The translations under genes and the position numbers were made by a program. From DAOQTX01 sp035340715 (GTDB lineage Bacteria > Bacteroidota > Bacteroidia > AKYH767-A > OLB10), in NCBI GenBank assembly GCA_035340715.1, contig DAOQTX010000007.1, positions 1-62,238 on the forward strand: 62,238 nt of DNA. Reading direction: 5' to 3'. The notes under the pieces were generated by a model. It was given only the letters and a program-made list of their open reading frames with translations, made no database searches and was not told the DNA's origin. This document shows positions 1 through 8,247 of this stretch, in pieces (position 1 is the first letter of the stretch; the number at the start of each line of letters is the position of its first letter).

Positions 1-1107
1 TTTATCTCCAATATGATATTCAAACTGATGTAGCATAACGATTAAGTCGCGGTCATCCGATTGCAATTTCCATCTCGGCTCCAACAATGATTGCAGAATC
101 TCTGCACTCGTTGCCTTTTCAAATGGAATACTATTTTCTTCAAACACACCGGTCGATTTTATTTTTTCTTGACATGCCGGGTCATCTTCAATCTTGCAAA
201 ATGAATACAAACGATCTTCAAGCGAACCCTTTCCTTCTGGGGTAAAAGCATCTAACCATTGACGGTAGGTCATTTTATTCTGCGTTTCGAAAACGGTAAC
301 ATTGTCGGTTAATCCTAAATAGACGAATACATTCCATGCTTTACAAAATCCTTCATAGCGTAAGGTTCCTCTAATCATTGTTTTAATATGATCGAGTCCA
401 TAAACCGGAATGTAGGACAATGAATCGCGGTTCATATATCCTTCCATTGCTCCTGCACCATGAATGGAAAAACTCTTTATCTGCTTAAACAAATGTTGAT
501 AAGGAACATATTTCACTTTGCCATCGTGCAAATATGTTGCGGTGGATTGACCCGCCAAGATTACATTTCTCGGATTCCAAGTAAACTTATATTTCCAAGG
601 GTTATCGCAATCCTCTTCACTAATCAAACCTCCTGTGAACGATTGGAAGGATGTGATTTTGGCTCCCTTACTTTTTAATCCATCAATCAGATGCATGGCC
701 GACATGTGGTCAATTCCAGGATCCAAACCCATTTCATTCAAAAACAACAATCCCTTTTCATCGGCTTCTTTCGACAATGCTTTCATTTCAGAACTGAGGT
801 ATGAAGCAGTAAGAAGATGAATATTGTGTTTGATACAGAGCCTGGCAATTTGAAAATGCATATGTGCCGGAAGCATTGAGATCAATGCAAAGGAAGACTG
901 TATCAATTGTTCTACATCTTTTTGATTGGATATGTCTAATGCGATGGCTTCGCAATTCTCAAACCCATTGATTTTTTGTCGGGCCAATTCGATATTAATA
1001 TCTGCCACATGCAATTGAATGTTCAGTTCTTGAGTTCGACTACCTAAATACTTTATAAGCGCACCCGAAGATTTGCCTGCCCCAATGATGACTATTTTCG
1101 TTCTCAA
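1..1107 (-). CDS. Saccharopine dehydrogenase-like oxidoreductase (3' end cut by window)
   Basis: This is an NAD(P)-dependent oxidoreductase of the saccharopine dehydrogenase / saccharopine reductase family, expected to act in lysine metabolism in the cytoplasm. The N-terminus is a Rossmann strand-turn-helix (VIIGAGKSSGALIKYL), followed by an acidic ADIN segment that fits the end of strand 2. Further on are the family stretches NEMGLDPGIDHMSAMHLID and SFTGGLISEEDCDNPW, then the C-terminal catalytic domain. The window holds 369 codons and the C-terminal end is missing. The only plausible start is TTG at 1105-1107, because the frame upstream runs to a stop at 1138-1140 without ATG or GTG. The start sits directly before the Rossmann strand and about 18 bases after a good -7 box, so the 5' leader is very short. 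It is divergent from the DUF423 gene. Family call is firm; the exact substrate is not proven. Confidence 0.85.
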   Translation of the reverse strand, partial: MRTKIVIIGAGKSSGALIKYLGSRTQELNIQLHVADINIELARQKINGFENCEAIALDISNQKDVEQLIQSSFALISMLPAHMHFQIARLCIKHNIHLLTASYLSSEMKALSKEADEKGLLFLNEMGLDPGIDHMSAMHLIDGLKSKGAKITSFQSFTGGLISEEDCDNPWKYKFTWNPRNVILAGQSTATYLHDGKVKYVPYQHLFKQIKSFSIHGAGAMEGYMNRDSLSYIPVYGLDHIKTMIRGTLRYEGFCKAWNVFVYLGLTDNVTVFETQNKMTYRQWLDAFTPEGKGSLEDRLYSFCKIEDDPACQEKIKSTGVFEENSIPFEKATSAEILQSLLEPRWKLQSDDRDLIVMLHQFEYHIGDK

Positions 1108-1124
1108 TGATTTAACCTTTTGTG

Positions 1125-1132
1125 CAAAAATA
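1125..1132 (-). promoter_or_regulatory. Bacteroidota -7 box TATTTTTG for the saccharopine dehydrogenase-like gene
   Basis: Read on the minus strand the bases are TATTTTTG, a perfect match to the Bacteroidota -7 consensus TAnnTTTG, 18 bases upstream of the TTG start. I see no TTG at the expected -33 spacing. Confidence 0.55.
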
Positions 1133-1169
1133 GAAATCTATATGGGATGCATTCATTTGTAGCATTTAT

Positions 1170-1177
1170 TACTTTTG
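1170..1177 (+). promoter_or_regulatory. Bacteroidota -7 box TACTTTTG for the DUF423 gene
   Basis: Perfect TAnnTTTG match ending only four bases before the ATG at 1182. Transcription from it should begin at or within a few bases of the start codon, so the mRNA would be leaderless or nearly so. Confidence 0.55.
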
Positions 1178-1181
1178 CCAA

Positions 1182-1559
1182 ATGCAAAAAAAGATATTCA
1201 TTGCATCAATTCTCAATGTAGCTTTGTGCATTGCTTTAGGAGCTTTTGGCGCACATTATTTAAAGAATATACTTGAAGCGGAGAAGCTGAGTGCATTTGA
1301 TACCGGATTAAAATACCATATCTATCATAGTTTGGCTTTAAGTTTTTTGTCCATGCATTCCACACTTTTATCAAAACCTATAGCCGGTTCATTTTTGATT
1401 GGAGTGCTTTTATTCTCCGGATCACTTTATTGCATGACATTATTAAGAATTACCGATAACGCAATACCATTTATGGTGGGGATTGCCACTCCGATCGGAG
1501 GAATTGTTCTTATTTTGACTTGGATCGCTTTGGCCATCAGAGCCCATAAGACACTTTAA
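1182..1559 (+). CDS. DUF423 family small integral membrane protein
   Basis: A 125-residue membrane protein of the DUF423 (YgdD-like) family, function unknown. The family signature ALGAFGAHYLK is at about residues 18-28, where a glycine-rich helix is followed by GAFGAH. A second conserved stretch, KYHIYHSLALSF, follows at about 44-55. Four hydrophobic segments fit the usual four-helix topology. The length is typical of the family. The start is the ATG four bases after a perfect -7 box, so there is no room for a ribosome-binding site. It is divergent from the saccharopine dehydrogenase-like gene and may share a short bidirectional promoter region with it. Confidence 0.85.
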   Translation: MQKKIFIASILNVALCIALGAFGAHYLKNILEAEKLSAFDTGLKYHIYHSLALSFLSMHSTLLSKPIAGSFLIGVLLFSGSLYCMTLLRITDNAIPFMVGIATPIGGIVLILTWIALAIRAHKTL

Positions 1560-1601
1560 AAAAATAATTATATTTAGTCTCTTTTATAAATAATCTACTC
1601 T

Positions 1602-2009
1602 ATGAAAAATATACTGATGCTACTCATTTCAACTTTAATGATTTTTGGAACCGCATGTAAATCAAATAAGGATGCAGGAAAATCGAATGAGGTTGAAAAA
1701 AATGAATCCATGAACGAAAAAAACATCCAAAAGTATCCTTTGTTATTAAGCTTTATCAGTATTGGAACAGGGGTCGATTATAAAGCAAAAGAAATGCTGG
1801 ACGTATATATTGGTGAATTCAACAAGGGCTATAACAAGGAAATTTCCTTTGAAACTCGCCAATGGGGACGTGAAGGAGAATATGATTTACTTTTTAACCT
1901 AGATAATTTAGACGCTGAGCAAAAAGAAAAATTCATATCAGATATACGCAATTTATTCAGTTCTAATGAATTAGTTAAGATTAAGTTAGATTCATCACCC
2001 GAACATTAA
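1602..2009 (+). CDS. Putative lipoprotein of unknown function
   Basis: A 135-residue protein I do not recognise. The N-terminus is a lipoprotein signal: MKN, a hydrophobic core (ILMLLISTLMIFG), then a lipobox-like FGTAC with Cys19 as the probable lipidated residue. A charged Lys/Asn/Glu-rich linker follows (residues 20-42). The remaining 90 residues are compact, with the stretches LLLSFISIGTGVDYKA and FETRQWGREGEYDLLFNL, which fits a small folded periplasmic or outer-membrane-attached domain. It stands alone between DUF423 and pckA, 42 bases after the former. No other function is visible. Confidence 0.65.
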   Translation: MKNILMLLISTLMIFGTACKSNKDAGKSNEVEKNESMNEKNIQKYPLLLSFISIGTGVDYKAKEMLDVYIGEFNKGYNKEISFETRQWGREGEYDLLFNLDNLDAEQKEKFISDIRNLFSSNELVKIKLDSSPEH

Positions 2010-2020
2010 CCAAAAACAGG

Positions 2021-2051
2021 TTGCGCTCGGCTCTTTTTTTCACTTACTTTG
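2021..2051 (+). promoter_or_regulatory. pckA promoter: TTG, 20-base spacer, TTACTTTG
   Basis: TTG at 2021-2023, exactly 20 bases, then TTACTTTG at 2044-2051 (one mismatch to TAnnTTTG), 23 bases before the pckA ATG. The spacing matches the known Bacteroidota housekeeping promoter. Confidence 0.6.
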
Positions 2052-2074
2052 TGCCTTGATTTATCATTTTTCTC

Positions 2075-3694
2075 ATGAACAATAATTTAGGAATTAAAGC
2101 CTTAGATGCCTCATTGGAGTCTATAGGTCTAAACAATTACAGCACTGCTTTTTGGAATTTAAACTCTGCACAACTATCGGAGGAAACCATTCTAAGAGGC
2201 GAAGGAGAATTTACCGAAACTGGTGCCTTGGCTGTTGATACCGGTGAATTTACCGGACGATCTCCAAAAGACAAGTTTCTCGTGTTTGATGAAGAAACCA
2301 AAGACAATGTATGGTGGGGCGATATCAATATCAAATTTGATCCTGCTGCTTTCGACTCTTTATATCAAAGAGTTATGGCCTACTTTATGGAAAAGGATGT
2401 TTACGTAAAAGACTGTTATGCTTGTGCTGATCCGGCCTATCGATTAAACGTAAGAGTGGTTACCGAAACACCTTGGCAAAGTCTGTTTGCTCACAACTTA
2501 TTTTTGCGCCCAACCCGCGATGAAATTGAAAACACAATCAATCCGGATTGGCATGTAATATCCGCTCCGGGATTTAAAGCAAATCCTGAAATTGATGGAA
2601 CCCGTCAGCATAATTTTGCTGTAGTAAATATGACCAAGCGCATTATTCTAATTGGTGGAACTGGTTATACCGGTGAAATTAAAAAAGGAATCTTTTCTGT
2701 ATTGAATTATTTGCTCCCAATAAAGCAAAAAGTGCTTTCAATGCATTGCTCAGCCAATATGGGTAAAGACGGAGATACTGCAATCTTTTTCGGATTATCA
2801 GGGACCGGAAAAACAACTTTAAGTGCTGATCCGAATCGTTTCTTAATTGGAGATGATGAACATGGTTGGGCCGATAGTTCTGTTTTTAATTTTGAAGGTG
2901 GTTGTTATGCTAAATGTGTAAATCTGTCTGCAGAAAAAGAACCACAAATATTTAACGCGATAAAATTTGGCTCTCTATTGGAGAACACTGAGTTTTATGA
3001 AGGCACATCTATTACTAATTTTGATAATATTGATAAAACCGAAAACACAAGAGTGGCATACCCGATTCACTTTATTGAAAATGCCATAGAGCCTTCGGTT
3101 GGAGGTATTCCTAAAAATATTTTCTTTCTCACTTGTGATGCCTTTGGAGTGTTACCTCCGATATCATTATTGAGCAATGAACAAGCTATGTATCATTTTA
3201 TTTCAGGATACACTGCAAAAGTTGCTGGAACGGAAGTAGGCGTTACCGAACCAAGTACTACATTTTCTGCTTGTTTTGGGAAAGCGTTTTTGCCATTACA
3301 TCCTACTAAATATGCGGAATTACTCGGTGAAAAACTAAAACAAAGCAAAGCCAAAGTATGGTTGGTTAATACTGGCTGGTCTGGAGGTGCTTATGGTACA
3401 GGCTCACGTATAAAACTTGCATACACACGTGCATTGATTACAGCAGCATTGAATGGCGAATTGGATAAAGTAGATTACAAAACTCTACCCATCTTTGGCC
3501 TTAAAATGCCAACCAGCTGTCCCGGAACACCTAACGAAATATTAAACCCCGCTGAAACCTGGAGTGATAAAAGTGCATATGATGCAAAGGCAAATGAGTT
3601 GGCTCAAAAGTTTGTAAAAAACTTTAACCAATATGCTGAGTTTGCTTCTGAAGCCATATTGAGTGCAGCTCCTAAGGTTGAAGTGGAAGCATAA
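2075..3694 (+). CDS. pckA: Phosphoenolpyruvate carboxykinase (ATP)
   Basis: ATP-dependent PEP carboxykinase, which interconverts oxaloacetate plus ATP and PEP plus CO2 plus ADP. It is the entry step of gluconeogenesis, in the cytoplasm. The 539 residues match the usual 520-540. Visible motifs are the substrate loop EFTGRSPKDKF near residue 60, the kinase-1a P-loop FGLSGTGKTTLS at about 240, the metal-binding IGDDEHGW just after it, and the C-terminal NTGWSGGAYGTGSRI loop. It has its own promoter and ends in a strong hairpin terminator, so it is a single-gene unit. Nothing in it is unusual. Confidence 0.97.
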   Translation: MNNNLGIKALDASLESIGLNNYSTAFWNLNSAQLSEETILRGEGEFTETGALAVDTGEFTGRSPKDKFLVFDEETKDNVWWGDINIKFDPAAFDSLYQRVMAYFMEKDVYVKDCYACADPAYRLNVRVVTETPWQSLFAHNLFLRPTRDEIENTINPDWHVISAPGFKANPEIDGTRQHNFAVVNMTKRIILIGGTGYTGEIKKGIFSVLNYLLPIKQKVLSMHCSANMGKDGDTAIFFGLSGTGKTTLSADPNRFLIGDDEHGWADSSVFNFEGGCYAKCVNLSAEKEPQIFNAIKFGSLLENTEFYEGTSITNFDNIDKTENTRVAYPIHFIENAIEPSVGGIPKNIFFLTCDAFGVLPPISLLSNEQAMYHFISGYTAKVAGTEVGVTEPSTTFSACFGKAFLPLHPTKYAELLGEKLKQSKAKVWLVNTGWSGGAYGTGSRIKLAYTRALITAALNGELDKVDYKTLPIFGLKMPTSCPGTPNEILNPAETWSDKSAYDAKANELAQKFVKNFNQYAEFASEAILSAAPKVEVEA

Positions 3695-3711
3695 AAACAA
3701 AACCTATGTAT

Positions 3712-3743
3712 AAAAAAAACCTTCCTTTGTGAAGGTTTTTTTT
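3712..3743 (+). terminator. Rho-independent terminator of pckA
   Basis: An A-rich arm ending in ACCTTC (to 3724), a six-base loop CTTTGT, then GAAGGT (from 3731) running into eight T. The stem continues as A:T pairs on the outside, so the element may work in both directions. The loop region TTCCTTTG (3722-3729) is also one mismatch from a -7 box and lies 25 bases before rsmE. Confidence 0.85.
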
Positions 3744-3753
3744 ATTTAAACCA

Positions 3754-4443
3754 ATGCAAGTATTCTATTCTCATAATATTGAAGGAGAAAGCATCGCACT
3801 CTCCCCAACAGATGCTGCTCATGTTAGCAGAGTTTTACGCATGAAGATTGGAGACGAACTGATAGTAACCGATGGATCTGGCAAAGCCATTCGAGGTGCC
3901 ATAGTTGAAATCTCAAAAGAAGTTTGCATAATTCAAGCTTCTGCTAAAATTGATTCAGCGCCAAGGCAGGAGCGAAAAATTAGTATAGCACTTGCTTTAT
4001 TAAAAAATCAGGATCGTATAGAATGGTTTATCGAAAAAGGCTGTGAACTTGGAATTCATGAGTTTTTACTTTTCACCGCTCAAAGATCCGAACGGAAATC
4101 AATTAATACTGATCGACTGCAAAAAAAGATTATTGAATCGTGCAAACAATCGCATAACTACAATTTCCCTAAACTTAGAATTATTAAAAACACACAAGAC
4201 CTCATTAATATGGAGTACGAGGGTGAAAAGTATATTGCACATTGTGATGAAATGGGCAAGGCTACCATTCGAAATAATTCAGAACTTCCGAAACGTATCT
4301 TAATTGGCCCGGAGGGAGATTTTACCGAAGAGGAAAAAAATATTGCTATACAAAAAGGATATAATGCTGTTTCTCTTGGGCCGCTACGATTAAGATCAGA
4401 AACTGCAGCGTTATATGCACTCATGTTATTAAAAAACATTTGA
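3754..4443 (+). CDS. rsmE: 16S rRNA (uracil-1498-N3)-methyltransferase
   Basis: RsmE methylates N3 of U1498 in 16S rRNA using S-adenosylmethionine. The protein has 229 residues. An N-terminal PUA-like half includes DAAHVSRVLRMKIGDELIVTDG. The C-terminal half is a SPOUT knot with LIGPEGDFTEEE and SLGPLRLRSETAALYAL, where the family signature GPEG and LRxETA loops form the cofactor site. The ATG at 3754 starts 10 bases after the pckA terminator, so an independent start of transcription must be very close. The TTCCTTTG inside the terminator loop is a possible -7 box. DUF4159 follows after 39 bases. Confidence 0.94.
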   Translation: MQVFYSHNIEGESIALSPTDAAHVSRVLRMKIGDELIVTDGSGKAIRGAIVEISKEVCIIQASAKIDSAPRQERKISIALALLKNQDRIEWFIEKGCELGIHEFLLFTAQRSERKSINTDRLQKKIIESCKQSHNYNFPKLRIIKNTQDLINMEYEGEKYIAHCDEMGKATIRNNSELPKRILIGPEGDFTEEEKNIAIQKGYNAVSLGPLRLRSETAALYALMLLKNI

Positions 4444-4482
4444 TTCAATGTTACGTTCTAAAGTTTAAATCTATTTTTAAGC

Positions 4483-5151
4483 ATGATAAAAATCAAACTA
4501 TTCCTACTCACCGTATTCGGAATCATACTCAGTACAGGTTTTCAACCGGGAGAGCCATCTTTAAAATTAGGTTTGTTGAAATACAATGGCGGAGGTGATT
4601 GGTATGCAAACTTGGAGACTTCATTACCTAATTTGGCAAAATACAGCAACCGAATCTTAGGAACCAATATTAGTTTGGAACAACAGATTGTTGAAGCAGG
4701 TAGTCCGGAAATATATTCATTAAAGTTTGTTCACTTAACCGGACATGGCAATGTGGTATTTTCACAACAAGAAGCAGAAAACTTAAGGAACTATCTTATT
4801 GGTGGAGGTTTCCTTCATATAGATGATAACTATGGAATGGATAAATTCATTCGACCTCAAATGAAAAAAGTATTCCCCGAACTTGATTTTGTTGAGCTAC
4901 CCTTTTCACATCCTATTTTTCATCAGAAGTTTGATTTTAATAATGGCTTGCCAAAAATTCATGAACACAACAAAAACGCACCACAAGGATTTGGACTAAT
5001 TTACGAAGGACGTTTGGTGTGTTTTTATTCCTTTGAGTGCGACCTTGGGGATGGTTGGGAAGATGCTTCTGTTCACAACGATTCGCAAGACAGTAGAGAA
5101 AAAGCATTGAAGATGGGCGTAAATATTATTCAATATGCTTTTTTCAATTAG
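4483..5151 (+). CDS. DUF4159 domain protein, exported
   Basis: A 222-residue protein with an N-terminal signal peptide or anchor (IKLFLLTVFGIILSTGF) and a single DUF4159 domain. Characteristic stretches are LKYNGGGDWYANLETSLPNL, VHLTGHGNVVFS, LRNYLIGGGFLHIDDNYGMD and LPFSHPIFHQKFDFNNGLPK. Family members adopt a glutamine-amidotransferase-like fold and are often encoded beside gliding or MoxR-type clusters, but the function is not established. Here it only follows rsmE. The full domain is present and nothing is truncated. Confidence 0.85.
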   Translation: MIKIKLFLLTVFGIILSTGFQPGEPSLKLGLLKYNGGGDWYANLETSLPNLAKYSNRILGTNISLEQQIVEAGSPEIYSLKFVHLTGHGNVVFSQQEAENLRNYLIGGGFLHIDDNYGMDKFIRPQMKKVFPELDFVELPFSHPIFHQKFDFNNGLPKIHEHNKNAPQGFGLIYEGRLVCFYSFECDLGDGWEDASVHNDSQDSREKALKMGVNIIQYAFFN

Positions 5152-5208
5152 CAACTAAATAAATAGTTGCACGTATAAACAGCAGTTCAATAACTCAGTT
5201 GTTTATAG

Positions 5209-5400
5209 ATGAAAGTCTTGGTTTTCCTATTAGTAAGTATTATTGGCCTTTTTAGTGCACACCGATATTTTAAGCACTGGAATTGGAACTATAAAAATTT
5301 GCAAGATCGTCACCAACAAAATAAATGGTTTTATGGAATTGTTCTTGCGCTTTGCTGTTCAATTATTGGCTTACTTTATACAATATCCTTTATCCCTTAA
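5209..5400 (+). CDS. Small two-helix membrane protein, unknown
   Basis: A 63-residue ORF with two hydrophobic segments (LVFLLVSIIGLFSAH near the start and FYGIVLALCCSIIGLLYTISF at the end). A basic, aromatic loop lies between them (KHWNWNYKNLQDRHQQNKW). It overlaps the 3' end of hutH by 11 bases in convergent orientation. Tryptophan-rich loops between two helices are common in small Bacteroidota membrane proteins. I recognise no family. The clean hydrophobic pattern makes it more likely real than chance. Confidence 0.55.
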   Translation: MKVLVFLLVSIIGLFSAHRYFKHWNWNYKNLQDRHQQNKWFYGIVLALCCSIIGLLYTISFIP

Positions 5401-6880
5401 AATTAGTTTTATGCTTCTGCATAAAATGGATAGAAGCCACAATCAACTCATGTAAGTTTGTATCGTTTTCCACAAAAGGAACTACAGTGCGAAACTGATC
5501 AAAAAGATCTTCAACAACTGAACTCGATTTTAATGGTCGCCTGAATTGCAGTGCTTGCATTGCAGTTAACAACTCTATGGCTAAAACTTTCTCAACATTT
5601 TGAATGATTCGAAGCGTTTTAACCGCTGCATTAGCTCCCATGCTTACATGATCTTCCTGTCCGTTTGACGACACAATAGAATCAGCAGAAGAGGGCATGC
5701 ACAACATTTTGTTTTCACTAACTATGGCTGCTGCGGTATATTGAGGAATCATAAATCCGGAGTTTAGTCCCGCCTCACTAACGAGGAATGAAGGAAGTTC
5801 TCTCAATCCTGAAATGAGCTGATAGGTTCTACGCTCAGATATGTTTCCTAATTCGTGAACAGCCAAAGACATAAAATCAAGTGCCAGTGCAATGGGTTGA
5901 CCATGAAAGTTCCCTCCGCTGATGATCAAGTCATCTTCTGGAATAATGGTAGGATTGTCGGTAACACTATTGATCTCGGTAGTAAAAACACTTTGACAAT
6001 ATTGAAGTGTGTCAAAACTTGCTCCATGCACTTGTGGCACACATCTGAAGGAATAAGGATCCTGTACATGTTTTTTGTTTCTGGTAATAATGGAGCTTCC
6101 TTTTAAGATTTCATTTATGGCATTCGAAACTTTTGTCTGCCCTGCATGATTTCGTAATTTATGTAATGATGGATGAAAAGGTTCTATTCTGCCATCAAAA
6201 GCATCTAATGAAATAGCCGCAATTAGGTTTGACCAATTCAATAAATCATTTGCTTTATTCCACGAGAAAGTAGCATAAGCACTCATAAATTGCGTTCCGT
6301 TTAATAATGCCAAACCTTCTTTACTTTTTAATTGAAGTGGAACAATTCCCTTTTCTTGAAACAGCTCTTTACTCTTATGGACTTTTCCCTTATAATAAAC
6401 TTCACCTTCACCTATGAGTGGTAAGCTCATGTGTGCTAAAGGAGCTAAATCTCCCGAAGCACCTAAGCTACCTTGATTGTAGATGACCGGAATAATGTCA
6501 TCATTAAACAGACGGATTAAAAATGAAATAGTATCCAAATGAATACCTGAATATCCTTTTGCAAGTCCATGAATTTTCAACAATACCATTAATCGGCAAA
6601 TATCAATTGAAACCCTTTCTCCAATTCCACAGGCATGAGACAAAACCAGATTTCTTTGCAGTTGCGAAAGTTGATCTTCATTTATGGAAATATTGTACAA
6701 GGAACCAAAGCCTGTATTAATGCCATATATAGGCTGTTGTTGATTCTTAAGTTTATTATCTAGATAGGCTCTACCTTCTGAAATTCTTTTTAAACAAGCA
6801 TCACTTAATTTAATACTGTTTCTATTGATTACAATTTCAACAGCTTGTTCCAAAGTCAAATGATCGGATAATACAACCAT
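5390..6880 (-). CDS. hutH: Histidine ammonia-lyase
   Basis: HutH deaminates histidine to urocanate, the first step of histidine degradation. The 496 residues match the usual 500. The active-site triad Ala-Ser-Gly that cyclises into the MIO cofactor is in GSLGASGDLAPLAHM at about residues 140-150. The substrate-site YGINTGFGSL is near residue 50, and the helical core GTQFMSAY and SFRCVPQVHGA are present. It is the last gene of an ettA-hisS-hutH run, starting 5 bases after hisS. No other hut genes are in the window, so histidine degradation must be completed elsewhere or the enzyme serves another purpose. A tyrosine or phenylalanine ammonia-lyase role cannot be excluded from sequence alone. Confidence 0.92.
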   Translation of the reverse strand: MVVLSDHLTLEQAVEIVINRNSIKLSDACLKRISEGRAYLDNKLKNQQQPIYGINTGFGSLYNISINEDQLSQLQRNLVLSHACGIGERVSIDICRLMVLLKIHGLAKGYSGIHLDTISFLIRLFNDDIIPVIYNQGSLGASGDLAPLAHMSLPLIGEGEVYYKGKVHKSKELFQEKGIVPLQLKSKEGLALLNGTQFMSAYATFSWNKANDLLNWSNLIAAISLDAFDGRIEPFHPSLHKLRNHAGQTKVSNAINEILKGSSIITRNKKHVQDPYSFRCVPQVHGASFDTLQYCQSVFTTEINSVTDNPTIIPEDDLIISGGNFHGQPIALALDFMSLAVHELGNISERRTYQLISGLRELPSFLVSEAGLNSGFMIPQYTAAAIVSENKMLCMPSSADSIVSSNGQEDHVSMGANAAVKTLRIIQNVEKVLAIELLTAMQALQFRRPLKSSSVVEDLFDQFRTVVPFVENDTNLHELIVASIHFMQKHKTNFKG

Positions 6881-6885
6881 GATTC

Positions 6886-8247
6886 TTATTTCAAAGTATT
6901 AATTAATTCATTCAAGGAATATGTTTGTTGAATTCCGGAAACAATATCTTTTAAATTATAGGTGCCACTTTTTATTTCTTCTTTTCCGGCTATAATAACA
7001 TAAGGTATATTTTTCTTCATGGCATAATCAATCTGCTTTTTAATCTTAGTATCGTCCGGATATAGTTCGCAAGAGATGTTGTGATCGTATAAAACATTCA
7101 AAAGATCTAATGCATGTGCAATTTCTTCTGTACCAAAATTTATGATCAATGCTTTTACTGAAGAATTGAGTTGATTTGGAAACAGATTATTTTCTAAGAG
7201 CACATCATAAATACGATCGGCTCCAAAAGATATACCAACTCCTGAAACATTGGGCATGCCAAATATTCCTGTCAAATCATCATAGCGTCCACCTCCACAA
7301 ATACTGCTGTTGAAATTTCCTATGCTTGATTTGACTTCAAAAATAGATCCGGTATAATAATTCAACCCTCTTGCCAGAGTTAAGTCAAAAACTAGTTCAC
7401 AATTTGAATCATTGTACTTTTGAAATAAAGCATTCAGTTCTTTAGCTTCTGCTATACCTACCTTTCCAATTTCAGATTCACTCAAAAATGTTTCAAGCCA
7501 TTCAAGTTTCTCTTTAGTTGAACCCGATAAATTAAAAACCGGATTAAGCTGTTCCAACTGTTGCGCAGTAAATCCTCTGTGCTGCAATTCACCCAACACT
7601 TTTTCCTTACCTACTTTCTCAATCTTATCTAGAGCTATAGTAAACTCAGTAAACAAATTTTCGATTAGTAACTTTTCAGCAATAGCCGATAAAATTTTTC
7701 GGTTGTTATATTTTAAACATACTGGCAAATTCAGTTGAGCAAAAACTGCACGAACCATTATCATTAAATCCAATTCGTTCAACAAACTGTTGCTACCGAT
7801 AACATCAACATCACATTGGTAGAATTCTCTATATCTTCCTTTTTGTGGATTGTCTGCTCTCCAAACTGGCTGTATCTGATACCGTTTAAAAGGAAAATTA
7901 ATTTCATTTCTATGTTTCGAAACAAAACGCGCGAATGGAACAGTTAAATCATAGCGAAGAGCTTTTTCAGAAATGAAGGGTAACATTTCTTTGTGTGCTT
8001 GCTCGTTCAGTTCAAAATTTGGTGGTAATTTTTTTAAATAATCACCTGAGTTTAAAATTCTAAATATGAGTTTATCACCCTCATCTCCATACTTACCAGT
8101 TAAGGTTTCAGTAAGTTCTATGGCAGGTGTTTCAATTGGTAAATAGCCGTGATGGATAAAAACATTCCGGATGGTATCGAAAATATAAGACCTTCTTACC
8201 ATTTCGAAAGGCAGAAAATCTCTTGTTCCTTTAGGAATATTAGCCAT
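6886..8247 (-). CDS. hisS: Histidyl-tRNA synthetase
   Basis: Class II aminoacyl-tRNA synthetase charging tRNA-His. The 453 residues are of usual length. It begins MANIPKGTRDFLP, the class signature. Motif 2 is seen in FKRYQIQPVWRADNPQKG followed by YREFYQCDVDVIG, the histidine-specific loop in LTLARGLNYYTGSIFE, and motif 3 near GVGISFGADRIYDVLLE. The C-terminal anticodon-binding domain is complete. Its ATG overlaps the ettA stop by one base (TAATG), which points to translational coupling. hutH follows after 5 bases, so histidine use and histidine degradation share a transcript. Confidence 0.96.
   Translation of the reverse strand: MANIPKGTRDFLPFEMVRRSYIFDTIRNVFIHHGYLPIETPAIELTETLTGKYGDEGDKLIFRILNSGDYLKKLPPNFELNEQAHKEMLPFISEKALRYDLTVPFARFVSKHRNEINFPFKRYQIQPVWRADNPQKGRYREFYQCDVDVIGSNSLLNELDLMIMVRAVFAQLNLPVCLKYNNRKILSAIAEKLLIENLFTEFTIALDKIEKVGKEKVLGELQHRGFTAQQLEQLNPVFNLSGSTKEKLEWLETFLSESEIGKVGIAEAKELNALFQKYNDSNCELVFDLTLARGLNYYTGSIFEVKSSIGNFNSSICGGGRYDDLTGIFGMPNVSGVGISFGADRIYDVLLENNLFPNQLNSSVKALIINFGTEEIAHALDLLNVLYDHNISCELYPDDTKIKKQIDYAMKKNIPYVIIAGKEEIKSGTYNLKDIVSGIQQTYSLNELINTLK

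Noticed and set aside
460..820. Short plus-strand frames opposite the saccharopine dehydrogenase-like gene
   Set aside because: They are antisense to a well-supported gene and have no family features.
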